A DNA stretch of 64,000 bases from Chondrilla cf. caribensis (taxonomy: Eukaryota; Porifera; Demospongiae; Chondrillida; Chondrillidae), in the NCBI GenBank assembly GCA_964020155.1, contig OZ026547.1, positions 5,116,509-5,180,508 of the forward strand, given 5' to 3'. Below the pieces are notes generated by a model. The model did not search any database and had not been told where the DNA came from. It saw only the letters and a program-made list of their open reading frames with translations. Position 1 is the stretch's first letter. Each line of letters starts with the position of its first letter. The position numbers were made by a program, and so were the translations under genes. Below, piece after piece: positions 36,358-49,727 of this stretch.

Positions 36358-36798
36358 ATTACTATGAATGTACATGATGCCCCTTAAGTGGAGAAGGCTA
36401 GTCCTACCCTATAATGCCATATTATAATCCAGCTATTGTTGAGTTCTATTGCAATAGCAGGTTGAGTAGTCAATCAGTTACTAGATCTAAGAACATTGCC
36501 ACTGAGGTATATCCATACTGTCTATTGAAAGCAATGTACCAACAGTAAGAAATGAGCCTAGCAACTGCACAACGAGACGCATCACCCCCGGACAAACACA
36601 TGAATCAACCTGTTTACAGCAAGGCTGGATTGCTAAGGATTCCATAGTCATGTAGTCTGGGAGTATGGGGTTGTCATATCAATTCCCATTCACAGTTGAT
36701 ATAAAAGGAAACCACAATGCACACAGGAATAATAATATTTGAGAATACCTACAATTACACAATGAATATCAATAAAGGTGGCCTGTTCGCCAAGTGAC

Positions 36799-36831
36799 TA
36801 TCAAACTGCTTGTTCTGTTGTGGTCACCACA
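36799..36831 (+). promoter_or_regulatory. Core promoter of gene 4 with altered TATA box
   Basis: The TATA position reads TATCAAA (36799-36805) instead of TATAAAA; the dyad TGTGGTCACCACA at 36819-36831 is perfect. Gene 4 is also the only intact copy without a long (CA)n tract: the site near 36560-36600 holds only non-repetitive C/A-rich sequence. Expression may differ from that of its paralogs. Confidence 0.6.
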
Positions 36832-36873
36832 AACTAGCACTAAAGGTGTAGAGTATTGACTGGAGCTACAGTT

Positions 36874-37072
36874 ATGGCTCAGAGCATTCAGATCTTTATA
36901 CAAGTAGCTCTTCTATCTTGCTTGGTGACTACCAGTATGGGGGGTATCACTGATTGGGAAAAGGCATTTTCGCTACTTGAAAAAAAAGTGAATGTGCAAC
37001 AAGAAGAAATCAAGTCACTTCACAAGTTGGTAGAACAGCTGGAGAAGAGACTAGAACCACTTGAAGTGAAAG
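36874..37072 (+). CDS. Gene 4 exon 1: signal peptide and coiled coil
   Basis: Residues 1-66 of a 331-residue product. The signal peptide matches that of gene 2 exactly. The coil differs at a few positions (Thr for Ala at 26, Leu for Gln at 34, Glu-Lys for Val-Asn at 36-37, Lys for His at 51, Val for Glu at 65), with the 4-3 core spacing kept. Donor AAAG|GTGAGT, phase 1; intron 37073-40046. The relationship to gene 2, together with matching flanks, places it as the second gene of the duplicated two-gene block. Confidence 0.85.
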
Positions 37073-37693
37073 GTGAGTTTGGTGAGGTTCAAATATGTAC
37101 AACCTACTGTCCCTACTCTTCATGCCTGGTATTCAGGAATATTGCTGACTATGGAGTTAATGGGTATACATCATTGTATGATGTCACTCTATGCTAGTGA
37201 GTGGCATGATTCTTAGAAAGTACATCAGCAATTAGTTTCTCTTCATTGTATCATGTCACGGTATGGCATTGAGTGGCAAGACTGCATACATACTGTGTGA
37301 AAAATTGGATGTAGCTACAGACACAAAACACCTGTCATGATCTCTTGTGGCAGCCGACAATGCACTTGTATTCCTTGTGTGTTATATGAACCTTCACTAA
37401 AGGTATTATATTTGGTAAACCATTGCGTTTGAGGTCTATTCCAATTTCTACTTCTCAACATTTCCAAACTATAAAAACAGTATGTGTGCACTATGTGCAG
37501 ATAATATCTCAGTACATACCTATACATGTATAATATACTGACACAATTGTAAATGTTTGTGATCAATGGGCATAGTATGGATGCCAATTCAGATGTCCCC
37601 TACAATAAATCAACATATCCTACCCCATGACATCCAAACTCTAATAATGAAAATTGAAATCTACATTGCTTGAGGGTAAATCTATGATATTAG

Positions 37694-38370
37694 GTTTTGG
37701 TTACTGTACGTCCAAGTGTGCAATAAAGAGCCAATGCACACTTGGACGTACTATAACCGACTTGTTGTGGGCACTTATTTGAAATTCCATTCTAAGACGC
37801 ATTTCGTTCTTAGCTCCTGTTCTTCTAAATTCTCATTCGCGATGTTATTCAAGAGAAGCAAAATAACCCTCCCTCACAAACAAGTAATTCTACCTCCACC
37901 TGCACTTGGGCAGCGTCTCTTCTAAGTTTAGAACCTTCAATTACATAGATATTCTATTCAGTGAATCCGTTGCATTCGAATTCCATCCGAATTTCTTATT
38001 CTCGGCCATTAGAAATCAGCATGTTGCTGCTATAGCAATGGGTATTCAGCGTTTGCATGTGCACGGGTGTTAGCACCAGAAAAGTAGTTAGACACCATGG
38101 ACATTTTGTTGGCTTTTAGGAACCTTCGTAGATTTCCTATCTATGATAATTTGTACATGTTATACTTACTGTTGAAAAGTATGGATTAGTATTGAGTTCA
38201 CGATTGACGTTATGAAGCCAGACAATGGGCTGAGAATTTTAAATTGTGGTCGATTGTTTTGATTAGAGATGGGCGCTCAGTTGATACTGCACACTTGCGG
38301 TCACAAAAGTGTGCAGTATCAGAAGCAAATGCACAGTTTTGCCCTTTGATCCTCCCCTTAACCATACAAT
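37694..38370. mobile_element. Insertion in the gene 4 intron with two strong hairpins, class unknown
   Basis: Homology with the gene 1 and 3 introns breaks at about 37694 and resumes at about 38370. Near the left end is a 46-bp hairpin (37706-37751) with 17-bp perfect arms, GTACGTCCAAGTGTGCA. Near the right end is a second (38283-38320) with 14-bp arms, GATACTGCACACTT. No terminal repeats or coding frame were identified. Confidence 0.5.
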
Positions 38371-38859
38371 AAGGATTTATATTTTGTCGACAGGAGGAAT
38401 TGAACAAGAGTGATTATTGTGGTTTGTGTGCCAACGACAAGTAATCAAAGCCATTATTTGCAATTATACAGTTCCAAGTTATGTCTGTGTTGTTAATCCT
38501 GAAGATGAAAAGATTTGGTGAATGCCAATTTGTTTGTTGGATTATTTGCACTCAGAGTTAGTCAAAATCACCATGTTTTACAAAATCAGCCCATGCAATG
38601 AAGTGCATATATAAATTCAGCCTAACAAAGACCCAAATTGACAGGACAGTACTCGTGTGGTCTCATTCTATGCATGTAAATTTAGTATGATATATACATG
38701 CATCAAAATTCAGGCCTGTGTCTTGGCTTGTACATACATACAAAAATGTTAATTTCACAATCTATAAAAATGCACATAAGACAGTTTGGAGGAAAAATAT
38801 TATACATTAATCACTTCCTTTGAAACCAATGGGAATTCAAAAATGTGGGAGTTCATAAA

Positions 38860-39153
38860 CCGATTATGCGCCATGATGTCATCGTAGTGCATGACCATCA
38901 TGGCCGAATTGAATTCGCCGAGAATAGTGTGATTTCTCTCGCCACTTCTTAGAAAGAAGAAACTTCACATTTTAGCCTTAATGCAATCAATAACATACCC
39001 AAATGAAGAAACCGTTCTGCAAGTGTCTTTACAGCCGAGATACGTCTGTCTACGAGCAAGAGCCAGTGCCGAATGTTGCAGCTGGGAGATTGGTGTGCTT
39101 TATTAGAGAATAACTCCCTCGCTTTCCAATTGGCGTCATTGGCATATAATCGG
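38860..39153. mobile_element. TTAA-flanked MITE, 294 bp, family member 2
   Basis: The ends are CCGATTATGCGCC and, inverted, CCGATTATATGCC, with TAAA at the left and TTAA at the right. The gene 2 intron near 12707 reads TTTATTAACTC without it. It is the inverse of the 16013-16478 element with a shorter interior. Confidence 0.8.
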
Positions 39154-40046
39154 TTAAGTCTTTTCCGGTCATTTGCAATTTTTCTCTGTAGTGCTCCTGG
39201 TCACAAGCCACTTTATTGGTGTAAACGTATAGGTTGTCGAAACCATCATTAAGACACTCATTGACTGTCACTTGGTTTTAAAAATGAAGATGATTTCTCT
39301 TTCTATCAGTTGGTTTCAAAGGTGTTCCTTGGCATATTTGAAAAGGCTTCAGAACGATGCCATTAGCCGTACATATATACATGTTAGAATACATTGGAAC
39401 GCAAACTACGCATTATTTTCATTTGGTACATTTAGATGATGAAAACTAAGTGTATTTTACTTTACTCTTACTAATGTCCTACTTTGCTATTCATGGAAGT
39501 GCTTATGGAGTGAAATAGCATGCTAGAGCACCACATCAAAAGATTCCCGGCATAATTTGATCGGTTTTAAGTTCCCACCAATATATATCTTGTGCGTTGA
39601 GGTATTTAACATATCTGTTATTGTGTAACATTAATAACATTCATATCTTAACCCCTCTCAATCCCTTTGTAATGATAACTCTATGATGATACCCTCATTC
39701 CACTATGTTCATGTATCAAAGTGATGTACATAGAGCTATCATTGATCACATGAATGTAGCTGCCATATGCGTATGTCTATATGTGTGTATATATACAATA
39801 AGTCATACTCCACCTATAGCTTTGAATAATGTAGTTCCAACAATGCCTCCAGTAGTATAATACTTAATATATAGTATCATACCAAAATGAACTCACATTA
39901 TATACATAATAATATTATGATATTTCACTGATGACTCAGTGATGAGTACAAACTCATATTTTATATTAAATGCAGTGTGTGCAAATCCATATAATAAATA
40001 TAATAATATTGACCATTTGAATTATACATCCATTGTTTACAAACAG

Positions 40047-40843
40047 ATAAACTCCTGGAGAGAACAAGACGACAAGATGGTTGCATTTGTCCAACTGGCC
40101 CACCAGGGGTTAGAGGAGCACCAGGACTGAATGGGGTAAACGGAACAAAGGGTGAGAAGGGTGACTCAGGGCCACATGGGGAGAGGGGTGAAAAAGGAGA
40201 GACTGGACTGCCAGGATTTCCAGGACCACAGGGACCACAAGGACTTAATGGTACGAAAGGAGAGCAAGGAGAAACAGGACAACCAGGGAATGCTGGACAG
40301 AAAGGTGATCCAGGGCTGAAAGGAGACAAAGGAGTGCCAGGACTGAATGGAACAAAAGGTGAACGAGGAGAAACAGGACAACCAGGGGATGTCGGACAGA
40401 GAGGTGAACCAGGACTGAAAGGAGAGCAAGGACAAAGAGGAAACAAGGGAAAGCAAGGGGAAAAGGGAGAGCCAGGAATACCAGGATCACAGGGACTTAA
40501 TGGAACAAAAGGAGAAAAAGGTGAACTAGGAGATCAAGGAGTAAATGGAACAAAAGGTGAACGAGGAGAAACAGGACAACCAGGGAATGCTGGACAGAAA
40601 GGTGATCCAGGAATGAAAGGAGACATAGGAGTGCCAGGACTAAATGGAACAAAAGGTGAACGAGGAGAAACAGGACAACCAGGGGATGTCGGACAGAGAG
40701 GTGAACCAGGACTGAAAGGAGGCATAGGAGTGCCAGGACGTAATGGAACAAACTGTGACTGTGGAGAAACAGATGGATCAGAAATTGGTGGATGCATATG
40801 TAAACCAGGATACCAAGCAACGGATTCAATTGGAACAGGGTAA
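40047..40843 (+). CDS. Gene 4 exon 2: collagen helix with complete cysteine-bearing tail
   Basis: Acceptor AACAG|AT, phase 1. It encodes Asp67, the basic linker, Cys-Ile-Cys-Pro-Thr-Gly, then a helix with no Gly substitution and seven Asn-Gly-Thr sequons. Beyond the helix the chain continues Asn-Cys-Asp-Cys-Gly-Glu, then Gly-Gly-Cys-Ile-Cys-Lys-Pro-Gly and a short polar end before TAA. The tail thus has two C-X-C pairs to match the one before the helix, suggesting disulphide knots at both ends of the trimer. This appears to be the most complete member of the family and the best guide to the ancestral product. Confidence 0.88.
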
Positions 40844-40886
40844 GGAAGATAACGATCATCAGAATATTACGAATTTAAAATCTCCT

Positions 40887-40892
40887 ATTAAA
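40887..40892 (+). terminator. Possible poly(A) signal of gene 4
   Basis: ATTAAA about 45 bp after the stop, aligned with ATTAAA in the flanks of genes 1 and 2. Confidence 0.4.
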
Positions 40893-40954
40893 GAAAGAAA
40901 ATAAGGAACTAATAACTTAGCAATTCTCCACTACAGAACGGAGTGCTTCATATT

Positions 40955-40962
<8 letters not shown>

Positions 40963-41006
<44 letters not shown>

Positions 41007-41010
41007 ACTG
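40963..41010. repeat. (TA)n tract after gene 4
   Basis: A short ACATAC lead-in, then about 20 TA units; absent at the homologous place after gene 2. Confidence 0.9.
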
Positions 41011-44000
41011 GTAAAAGAATTTAAGTACGTATAATTAAATTTTATAGAATATAGCATTCTGGTGAATTATATGCTGTAAAAGTTTGACACTGCAAATTTA
41101 AGTTGAAGTAAATCTGATGGACTGTCATAGAAAATAAATTTGGAATTCATATTATTAATCAATATTTGGAGTGTAAAAAATAACACATTGCATCGAAAGA
41201 CAACAAATAACCATAACATATACCTATAAACAGGTAGACATACAAGCAGTATAGTTTATTCAAGTATTTATATTCAATGATCTATTATGATCATTGGTAT
41301 GCCAACTTAACACACACAACATTTTCACCAAGCTGTTTAAAGCTCCATAAAATTTACTGATATGTTCACCTGGTCCATTACTTAGCATGTACAAGGCAAC
41401 CATCACATATAAAATATACCTCCAGTAGTATCAATATACGTCTGACTAACAAATTGTCGATATCTTTGCTAATATATACAGCATTCATTGATCATAAAAC
41501 ACATATAACACTTGGTACCAGCTGAATCCTGGATATATTATGTACTTAATAAAGTGTTTATCCTAAGGCTATGATATTAATTTTGCTGTATTAATGTGCC
41601 ATTTTCTTCGCAACAGTGGTATACGTACATGCATGATATGTAACGTGACTGTTATATACGCATAAAATAGCTGTATAAATCAATTTCTTCCAGCTTTCTT
41701 CTGATCAGAAACAGGCACACTGCATTAAAGATGAGATAGACATTACAGTGAAAATAGGTTTCAGGGATGAAGTAACCATCACTTTAAAAAATCAGAAGAG
41801 GCAGAGGTCGCAAGCAGATATTATTGTTCACAAAGTGTGGGAGAAATGAGTGTGGAGATTTATCTCTAGGGGAAAGACAAAACTGCACAGTCACCCTCCC
41901 TGCATAGTCCACCATTGCTTACTTTTAGTAGGTGAGCGTAGTTATCGCACATGCTATGTTGCAAAATGTCTGGCCTTTATAGATATGGTACCTTCCGATA
42001 GAGCAAACATTTCACTAATATTAGGTACATATGGTAGCACTATAGGCCAATTCCATGGACCAAATCAACTATTATAGTGAGGTAGGTAGGTAGAATATCA
42101 AATGGACTCATCACACATCACGCACTGTGGTGTAGGAAAGGACCACAGAGGGACATACTAACCATTCTCTACCATTTTCTCAAGCACTCTAGTGCATGCT
42201 TCAAAAAATGAGCCCAAAACCAGTAAACAATACAGGCAACATACAAGTGAGCAGTAGTGGTTTCAAACAAGCACAAAAGAGTTGAATGAAGTTCTCAAAT
42301 AAAAATAAGGGAATCACAATTAGGTGCAACATTTAGTGGCAGTATGGACAGCACCACAAGGCGGCTTGCACACACCTGAATTTCAGTCAACTCATTTTTG
42401 AAAATATAAGGAAATTCAATAGATTTGACATTGGAATTGGGTGCTCATGGTTTCAACACCTTTACCCAGTAATTGGAGTGAACCACAAATCAATTTTTAA
42501 CAGTGTTAAGATCTGTACGTATTATAAGAAATGTCAAATCCTCAAAATCATAAATTATACGCTTACCCAGTCATTGGTTCTTGACAGTAATATTAACAAA
42601 TTCTCTGTTTCCACTTACACTTCACGGATCAAAGGCAACGAGAACACTCAAAAACTCAGCGTCCCAAAAACCCCTGACGTTGATAAAAGTTCGAAGTCGA
42701 AACGGGTGAACCGATGAAAATGGAAGATCGTTCCACCATAGATACTCCAACACCGTTCCACAGTCGTAGAACCACTATCGGTCATTTTTATAATAATTGG
42801 GCGAGAGGAGTTGGGCCGTTTGTCCCCCCCAAATGAAGATGGTACATTATTGTTGCGGAATGTCTCTCTGGCCTACTAATTCGCTACTCTCCTCATGATG
42901 GGAGGATCAACTCGGAGAAGGTGTTTCTTAATTCCTTTCAGAAATATGAACCTGTGCGTTTGTCGGTAGTTTGTACAGTCGTTTTCTTCCTAGTGGATCC
43001 GTGAGTTATGGCACGATCACACACAATGTCATTCATCTCACTAATCAGCCATTTTCCTCCTGATTAGACACGAGGATCATTGGTTTCCGTGGACCACTAA
43101 CCTGGCTTTGGCTACATCAAGAAAGTGTGTGCTCAAGATCATCCCTTTTGTCCGTGTACGCCAGAAAACTGGTGAGTTCCTCCAACAACCAAAATACCAT
43201 AGGTCGTTTTCTTTATGTCGGTAGCTAGAGTAACTTTTTAACACCTGTATCTCAGCGAGTTGGCTGATACGGGTTTTTTACTCGGAACAACGGCGGTTAA
43301 ATCAGCTCATACAGAGCTACAGAATCAGATTAGAATTTGTGTCAATAATATGTGAGTATTATTCTTTCTTCTGCTGATTCACCACACCTGCGGTCTGAAT
43401 CCAGGAGGTTAACAGAGGGTGTACTTGAGCATGTATTTGGAAAGTCTGTATTGTGATCGTGTGTCACTTTGTAATTTTGTTTGATTAATTCCCTGGTTTT
43501 GCAGTCGGAGGTGTCCTTGTGCTTCTCAGAACATCTTGTAGTAATGATGTGGTTGATGTAATAAATACTACCCATATATTTTCTTGCTCACTAGGTAACT
43601 CCTATAAGTCTTGACAGACACCAGCACAGAATGATCTGTGCACTGTGTTCACTGCAGTTTTCTTGTTCTAACTTGTAGTTTTACAGTACAATTGAACTAC
43701 GTTATCAATGTTGAGTGCTGCATGACTTCTGTTTTTTTATTTTTTGTTCTTTTCTTTGAAAGTTGGTAATTTGCAAGGATTTCGTAAAATTAAGCAATAA
43801 ATCATTGTTTGAATTTAGTTCAACATTTGAAATTTGATATTATCTAAGGATAGGCATCAATGATTGTTGGTTGCGATCATGTACTACATATAAACTGTTA
43901 AGAACTATTGGTGGCTATATAATTCTTGAAGTTGGGGAATATTTCATGTGCATGATTCAAATATATGCACACAGTCCTACTAGTCTCATGATATCTATAA

Positions 44001-44945
44001 CCTCCTCCCCCTAGCTAGGGATAAAAGTACGTCCCTGCTTATAGAAGGTCTGTAGCTGTGTGCGTACAATGCATGCTTTAATTTTGTACAACTCTTAGAT
44101 ATTCATAATATTACGGAAAAATCGATAATATTAGGATATAAATGAAAAGCATACTGCAGTACGCATTCTACAGTATTACTATGACAATATTCATCATTTT
44201 TATACTGACTTATCAACATACCTTGATAAAGTTAAATCAGAAATTTGAAATTATGAATGAGAAAAATTGTTCAGTAAAGCTATACCAATGCAACCAATGC
44301 TAGAAGATAATATGAATGGTGCAGTTCTGGTCCTACAAGATGCAGACAGTCTTGTTCTTCTTGATCTTGTCATTCCAGTCTTGCTCCAGACCTTCATTCT
44401 ATCCCCAACCTGAACAAAGAGAAGTGAAATGTATTCACACACAATACAGAGGGATATAAAAGTAAAGAGAGAGTATGTACACAATACAGGAGGATGTATA
44501 TATAAACATACAGAGAGTGAATGTACAAATTATAGGAGGATGTAGGTGTACAGAGTGTGTGTGTACACAATACAGGAGGGTGTAAGTGAACAGAGTGTGT
44601 GTGTACACAATACAGAAGGATGTACGTACGTAAATGTACAGAGAGTGTATGTACACATTATAGGAGGATGCAGGTGTACAGAGTGTGTGTGTACACAATA
44701 AAGGAGGATGTAGGTGTAAACTTAAGAGAATACACGGATACATACACACACAAACATTCACACACATGCTAACAAACACACACGGGCATATATACACCAA
44801 TGTACATGCATGCATGTAAACGCACACTATCCCACTATCCATCCTTGCTCTTCTTTCACTTCCAAGTGTGGTACTGGTCATATCATCCAAACTTGCATAC
44901 TATGATTATCATTTCAACAAGTCATTCCAGATCAACTTCTTACAT
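41011..44945. other. Spacer after gene 4
   Basis: Homologous to about 17640-23760 with internal deletions. It includes the fourth conserved block (41710-41965), the third CCAAT/E-box block (42400-43320), the relic acceptor region near 43500 and short tandem units at about 44460-44720. No intact gene was found. Confidence 0.5.
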
Positions 44946-44946
44946 A

Positions 44947-44948
<2 letters not shown>

Positions 44949-45012
<64 letters not shown>

Positions 45013-45035
45013 ACACACACACACACACACACACA
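44949..45035. repeat. (CA)n microsatellite
   Basis: About 30 CA units interrupted once by GACAA, followed by CA-rich unique sequence to about 45135. Confidence 0.93.
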
Positions 45036-45324
45036 AATTCAAAAATGCAAAACACATTAATATACACACATAAACATACCAAATACAAAGCACACACAAA
45101 ATTTATTTACATACCTAGACACACAAAATACAAAGCACACATAAACACTTCGTTATTTAATTATGAAATCACACGTAATATTTATGTGTACAAAGGCACT
45201 ATTTGTACAAGAACATACACATGTAATTGTGCATAGAATTTTCCATTGATAATCAATGGTAGAAATAATGTTATGATATTTGTACCAGTTCATGGTTTTG
45301 CGCTCTGTAAGGTGTCCTCTTTTT

Positions 45325-45596
45325 AGATGCTACCGCAGGCAGCCTCTATAATATTGTTTTCATTTCAACTTCCGGTATGTAACGCTCGACCGATATAAAT
45401 AATATGTGTTCCTACGCGTAACCACAACATAGAATTTATATTATTATTTAGAGCGCAAAATGAAGATGGCCGATTTCAAATCCCGACAATTAGAAATTGG
45501 GCTAGAATTTTTGCGCTGAAGCTCCGTCGAACGTAATATCTTCTGTGAAGGTTCTTCTAAACCCAAGAAAGACATCTGAGTAATTCGAGCGTGGGG
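45325..45596. mobile_element. Degraded relative of the 33611-33924 MITE
   Basis: Shares ACCGCAGGCAG, CATTTCAACTTCCGGTATGT, GTTCCTACGCGTAACC and GAAATTGGGCTAGAATTT with the better copy; the terminal palindrome is truncated after GTAATTCGAGCGTGGGG. Confidence 0.65.
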
Positions 45597-47955
45597 TTAA
45601 GGATTAAATATAGCATAACTTTCCACTTCACAACTGATTGTGTTGCCTGGCACTTTAACAATTGGAGCCTTTCTATGACAAGAGCACTTATATTTAACTC
45701 CATGGAGAATTTCTCCCTAAAGGCCAAGCATCCAAGCCCGGAAAGACAGTGTATAGTAAAGTTGTACATGCACACATATATCTAGATATATACATATGCA
45801 ATGTTTCCAACAGTATTATAATACATGCCATGCAATTAGTATACATATATTGCTGCATGTGCACGTCTGGTTATTAATTTATATATGTTGTAGTTAGCCA
45901 AATCGAAAGCAAAATTCAACCAGTCCTGCTGACATACAATCAAAATTTACTCTCAATTATCACTTTATCTGCTGTCATATAATAATATGTCACTCATTTA
46001 TAGCATTCCAAATTAATTTCTACTGTATATATTGCATTATAATCAACAGTCTGGATCTGGCTAATGCTGTGTTTGCTTCATTCAACATTATTATTAATAA
46101 TAATAATTACAATAGTTGTACTGAATTAATATAGAAATGACTATGAACACAAGATTTTATATTTATACGTTATTTTTATAACTGCAAGTTAAATTGCCCA
46201 TGACATTCTCTAACCTGCAGGGAGATAAGTGATTGCACAAATGTAAAAACACTGGTGAACCTATTAATTATTGGTGGATTTGTTGATTTAATATTATATG
46301 CATCACCACATGCCTATGGTTGATAGTGGTATCAAGATAAAATAAATACATCACACAGTTAACAACAGTGTATGTATTTCGCTGGGGTTAGGTGTGGGTG
46401 TTTGCCTGTTTCTGTGATTATTCTGTGTTATAGATACACATCAGTAACAGCCAAAGTACAAGTTCAAGGTCCAATGTACATAATCCAATATTGTGTTAAC
46501 CTGCAGGGATATAGGTGATTAGATGAAATAAAATGCACCTTAATATTAATAATACAATAACTATATCTTATACAGAGACATACTTACAGATTTATACATG
46601 GTACTATATATTTACATTGGCATGTAAGCTTTGATCTTGATGTAACATATACGACAGAAGGAAAAATGCACTTAACTTGTACGATACATGTCATGGAAAT
46701 CATGTGCAGTGTAAATATATTTGAATTGTTACATTATTGCAACAGAACCATTAAAATAATATTATCTTATTGGCATATTTTTGTATGTGACATGCTCCAT
46801 ATGTATACTATGTAAATGCGCGATGATTCTTTGTTTCTCTGACAATAACGAGACAAGTGTATGTACGTCTGTTGTGTACATGTATGGATTTATTTTACAG
46901 CGTGTGTTCTGAAAGGGGCTGTGTATGTTTGGTGAAGATGATAGGACCTGTGTAGAGGATAAATTGTGTACAGTTACACAAAAATTTACTCTACTGTATA
47001 TACATATATGTATACTGTGAGACTGGTACAGGAATTAGGTCGTTGATAAAATAAAGAAGCAAATATATAGGACATTATATGGTTTAATAGTGTCAATTGG
47101 CAAATGCATTATAACATAGACATAATGTTACATTGATAAGCTTTAATTATTACATTTCATTTATATTAGCCTTATAGTACAGAACAATTAATGAATGCCA
47201 ATGACCAAATGTGAAGTACAAACATTAACTATAATAATTTTGTGAAAACGGTGTATTACATGTGTTAAGTTACATGTGCTTGTACTTATGTGCTTATGTA
47301 ATTTTGTATCTCACCCAGTATGTCACATTCTAGCATACACGTATTAAATTTCATACCCAGAAGTCATTACTTCCACTTCATAAGAATCACCTAGTCATGA
47401 TCGACACAACAATCTAAGACACCAATGAATGTACTATGTAAAGCTATCTGCACTAGTTACATGTGCTTAGGTCCTGTAAAAATGAAATAGACAACATGTA
47501 CAGATGATGACACTACCATAATATTATTATGAAAATGTGCTATAGGAAGAGTAAACAGGTCCACATGAACCCCTTCCACTTGAGAAGGAACCAGGAGCTG
47601 TTGATGATACTGGATCAGCTAGGACCACAAAAGGCAACCAGAAGCCTTGGGAGATGTTGAGGTTAAGAGTGAGTTGTTTTTCTAAGGATTAGGTGAAGCC
47701 ATACAAAAAGCTAATTCAATTATGAGAAGACATGCCTTTATTACATTAGCAGTGCAAACCATGCACGCATTGCTAAATCAATTACAACAGACATAAGTAA
47801 GTCACCCAAGCATAGTTCACTCATAAGCTAAGTCAGACGCTCAATAGAAAAAAGAAAATTTGCTGGTAAGGTGTGGCAATACATACATGTAATAAACACA
47901 AAGTAACATCATTGATTAGTACATAGTATTAGCACAAACAAGCCCACATTCAGCC
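45597..47955. other. Spacer upstream of gene 5
   Basis: AT-rich, with no convincing gene. From about 46200 to 46420 it is a diverged copy of 160-350, and from about 47560 to 47780 of the gene 2 and gene 4 upstream regions. The short frames at 45557-45785 lie in both strands of the same stretch and are not supported. Confidence 0.5.
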
Positions 47956-47961
47956 ACCAAA

Positions 47962-48136
<175 letters not shown>

Positions 48137-48326
48137 ATGAATCAACTTGTTTACTCCAAAGCACAATTTGTAAGGATTCATGTGGTGTGAGGTATGAAGT
48201 TCTCATATCCATTCCCATTCTCTGTTGATATCAATGGAAAGCACCACATAATATTATAGCTATTCATTGTGAATAGCTAGGAATACACAATGAATATCAT
48301 TGAAAGTGGGCCTGTCCTACCATGCC

Positions 48327-48361
48327 TAATAAAAACTGCTTATTCTGTTGTGGTCACCACA
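48327..48361 (+). promoter_or_regulatory. Core promoter of gene 5
   Basis: TAATAAAA in the TATA position (from 48327) and a perfect TGTGGTCACCACA dyad at 48349-48361. The promoter looks retained even though the coding start is damaged. Confidence 0.6.
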
Positions 48362-48403
48362 AACTAGCATTGACAGTTTACAGTGTTGACTGGAGCTACA
48401 GTT

Positions 48404-48601
48404 ATGACTCCAAGCATTCAGGTCTTTGTACAAGTTGCTCTTGTATTTGTGTGGTGACTACCAGTATGGGGGGTATCACTGATATGAAAAAGGCATTCTC
48501 ACAACTTGAAAACAAAGTGAAAGTGCAACAAAAAGAAATTAAATCACTTTACCAGTTGATAGAGCAGTTGGAGAAGAGACTGGAACCACTTGAAGTGAAA
48601 G
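48404..48601 (+). pseudogene. Gene 5 exon 1, frameshifted signal peptide
   Basis: The exon is 198 bp where every paralog has 199. One base is missing within 48444-48450 (GTATTTGTGTGG against CTGCTTTGTGTGG in gene 6). Translation from the normal ATG reaches TGA at 48455-48457 after 17 codons. Beyond the deletion the coil, donor (AAAG|GTGAGT) and phase are preserved, so the lesion looks young. An alternative frame opens at ATG 48322, but that lies at the TATA element, upstream of the expected transcript start. Other changes include Met-Lys for Trp-Glu at the start of the coil. It is either a recent pseudogene or an allele segregating with intact copies. Confidence 0.75.
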
Positions 48602-48963
48602 GTGAGTTTAAATAAATACAAAATACAATATAACCTGCAGTCCCTATTCTTTGTGCCAGTTAGTCAGGACTACCCTCTGTTGAATGTAGAGTAAATTGGT
48701 TTACTTCATTGAATGATGTCACTCTATGATGGTGAGTGGCAAGCAAGTACACTATCAAATAGAGAATGACAACTTCAATAAATACCATTAATGGAGAAAT
48801 GCATTCCAAGCATTTCTGAATTCGCTATGAACTGGATGGACTGAAAAGTTGGATATACAGGCCTAAATTAATTGGGGTGGCTATTACACATCATTTATAA
48901 TCCTCAAGAATCCGGAAGTGGCTGTTGGAAGAGCTCTCTTTTTGCATTATCTTGCATTGTGTG

Positions 48964-49083
48964 TTTGTGTGTGCGTGTGTGTGAACAAGTGTGTGCGTAT
49001 TTTGTGTCTGTGTGTGTGTGTGGACAAGTGTGTGCGTATTTGTGTGTGTGTGTGTATGTGTGTGTGTGTGTGTATGCGTGTGT

Positions 49084-49171
<88 letters not shown>
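48964..49171. repeat. TG-rich and (TG)n tract in the gene 5 intron
   Basis: A variable TG region with two copies of ACAAGTGTGTGCGTATTTGTGT-like units, then about 40 pure TG units from about 49090. Confidence 0.9.
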
Positions 49172-49173
<2 letters not shown>

Positions 49174-49662
49174 TAATGTGTTCTGACATGTACTTTGTAC
49201 TTTGTGTTTTGTCGGTGATCATTCAAAAATGTTCATAAATTCTGTGACACATGGCATTGTATAATTGATCAAGCACTTTGTAAGTAGGGAAATTGAACAT
49301 TGTACACACATTGGCATCCTCACACTGTCAAGCAAAAGTTCAGAATTTGGAATTTGGAATTCTGAACTGTGACTTCCGACTTCTTCAGGCATACGCTACT
49401 TAACGTGTGTTTGTCTGTATCACATTGTGATTGCATGTTCGTGTCCATTTGTGTGTGTGCATACAATTCCTATGTATTTTGCCATTCATGGACAAGATTC
49501 ATTTGGAAACCCTTATAATATATTGTGACACATATTATGGTACTGATAGAAACACTATACAATGTGACATTTGATATTTACAAAGATTTTCGAATTAAGT
49601 CCATATATGTATGACAAAACACCATCACATGTCAGAACACATGCAAACACACATACACAGAT

Positions 49663-49722
<60 letters not shown>
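49663..49722. repeat. (CA)n tract in the gene 5 intron
   Basis: About 30 CA units. It is flanked at about 49330-49370 and 49805-49850 by inverted GGAATTTGGAATTC-like sequence, so it may sit in a diverged fold-back insert. Confidence 0.9.

Positions 49723-49727
<5 letters not shown>

Noticed and set aside
48322..48615. 97-residue frame spanning the gene 5 promoter and coil
   Set aside because: Its ATG lies at the TATA element, upstream of the expected transcript start; its first part is promoter sequence, and the frame is open only because of the one-base deletion.
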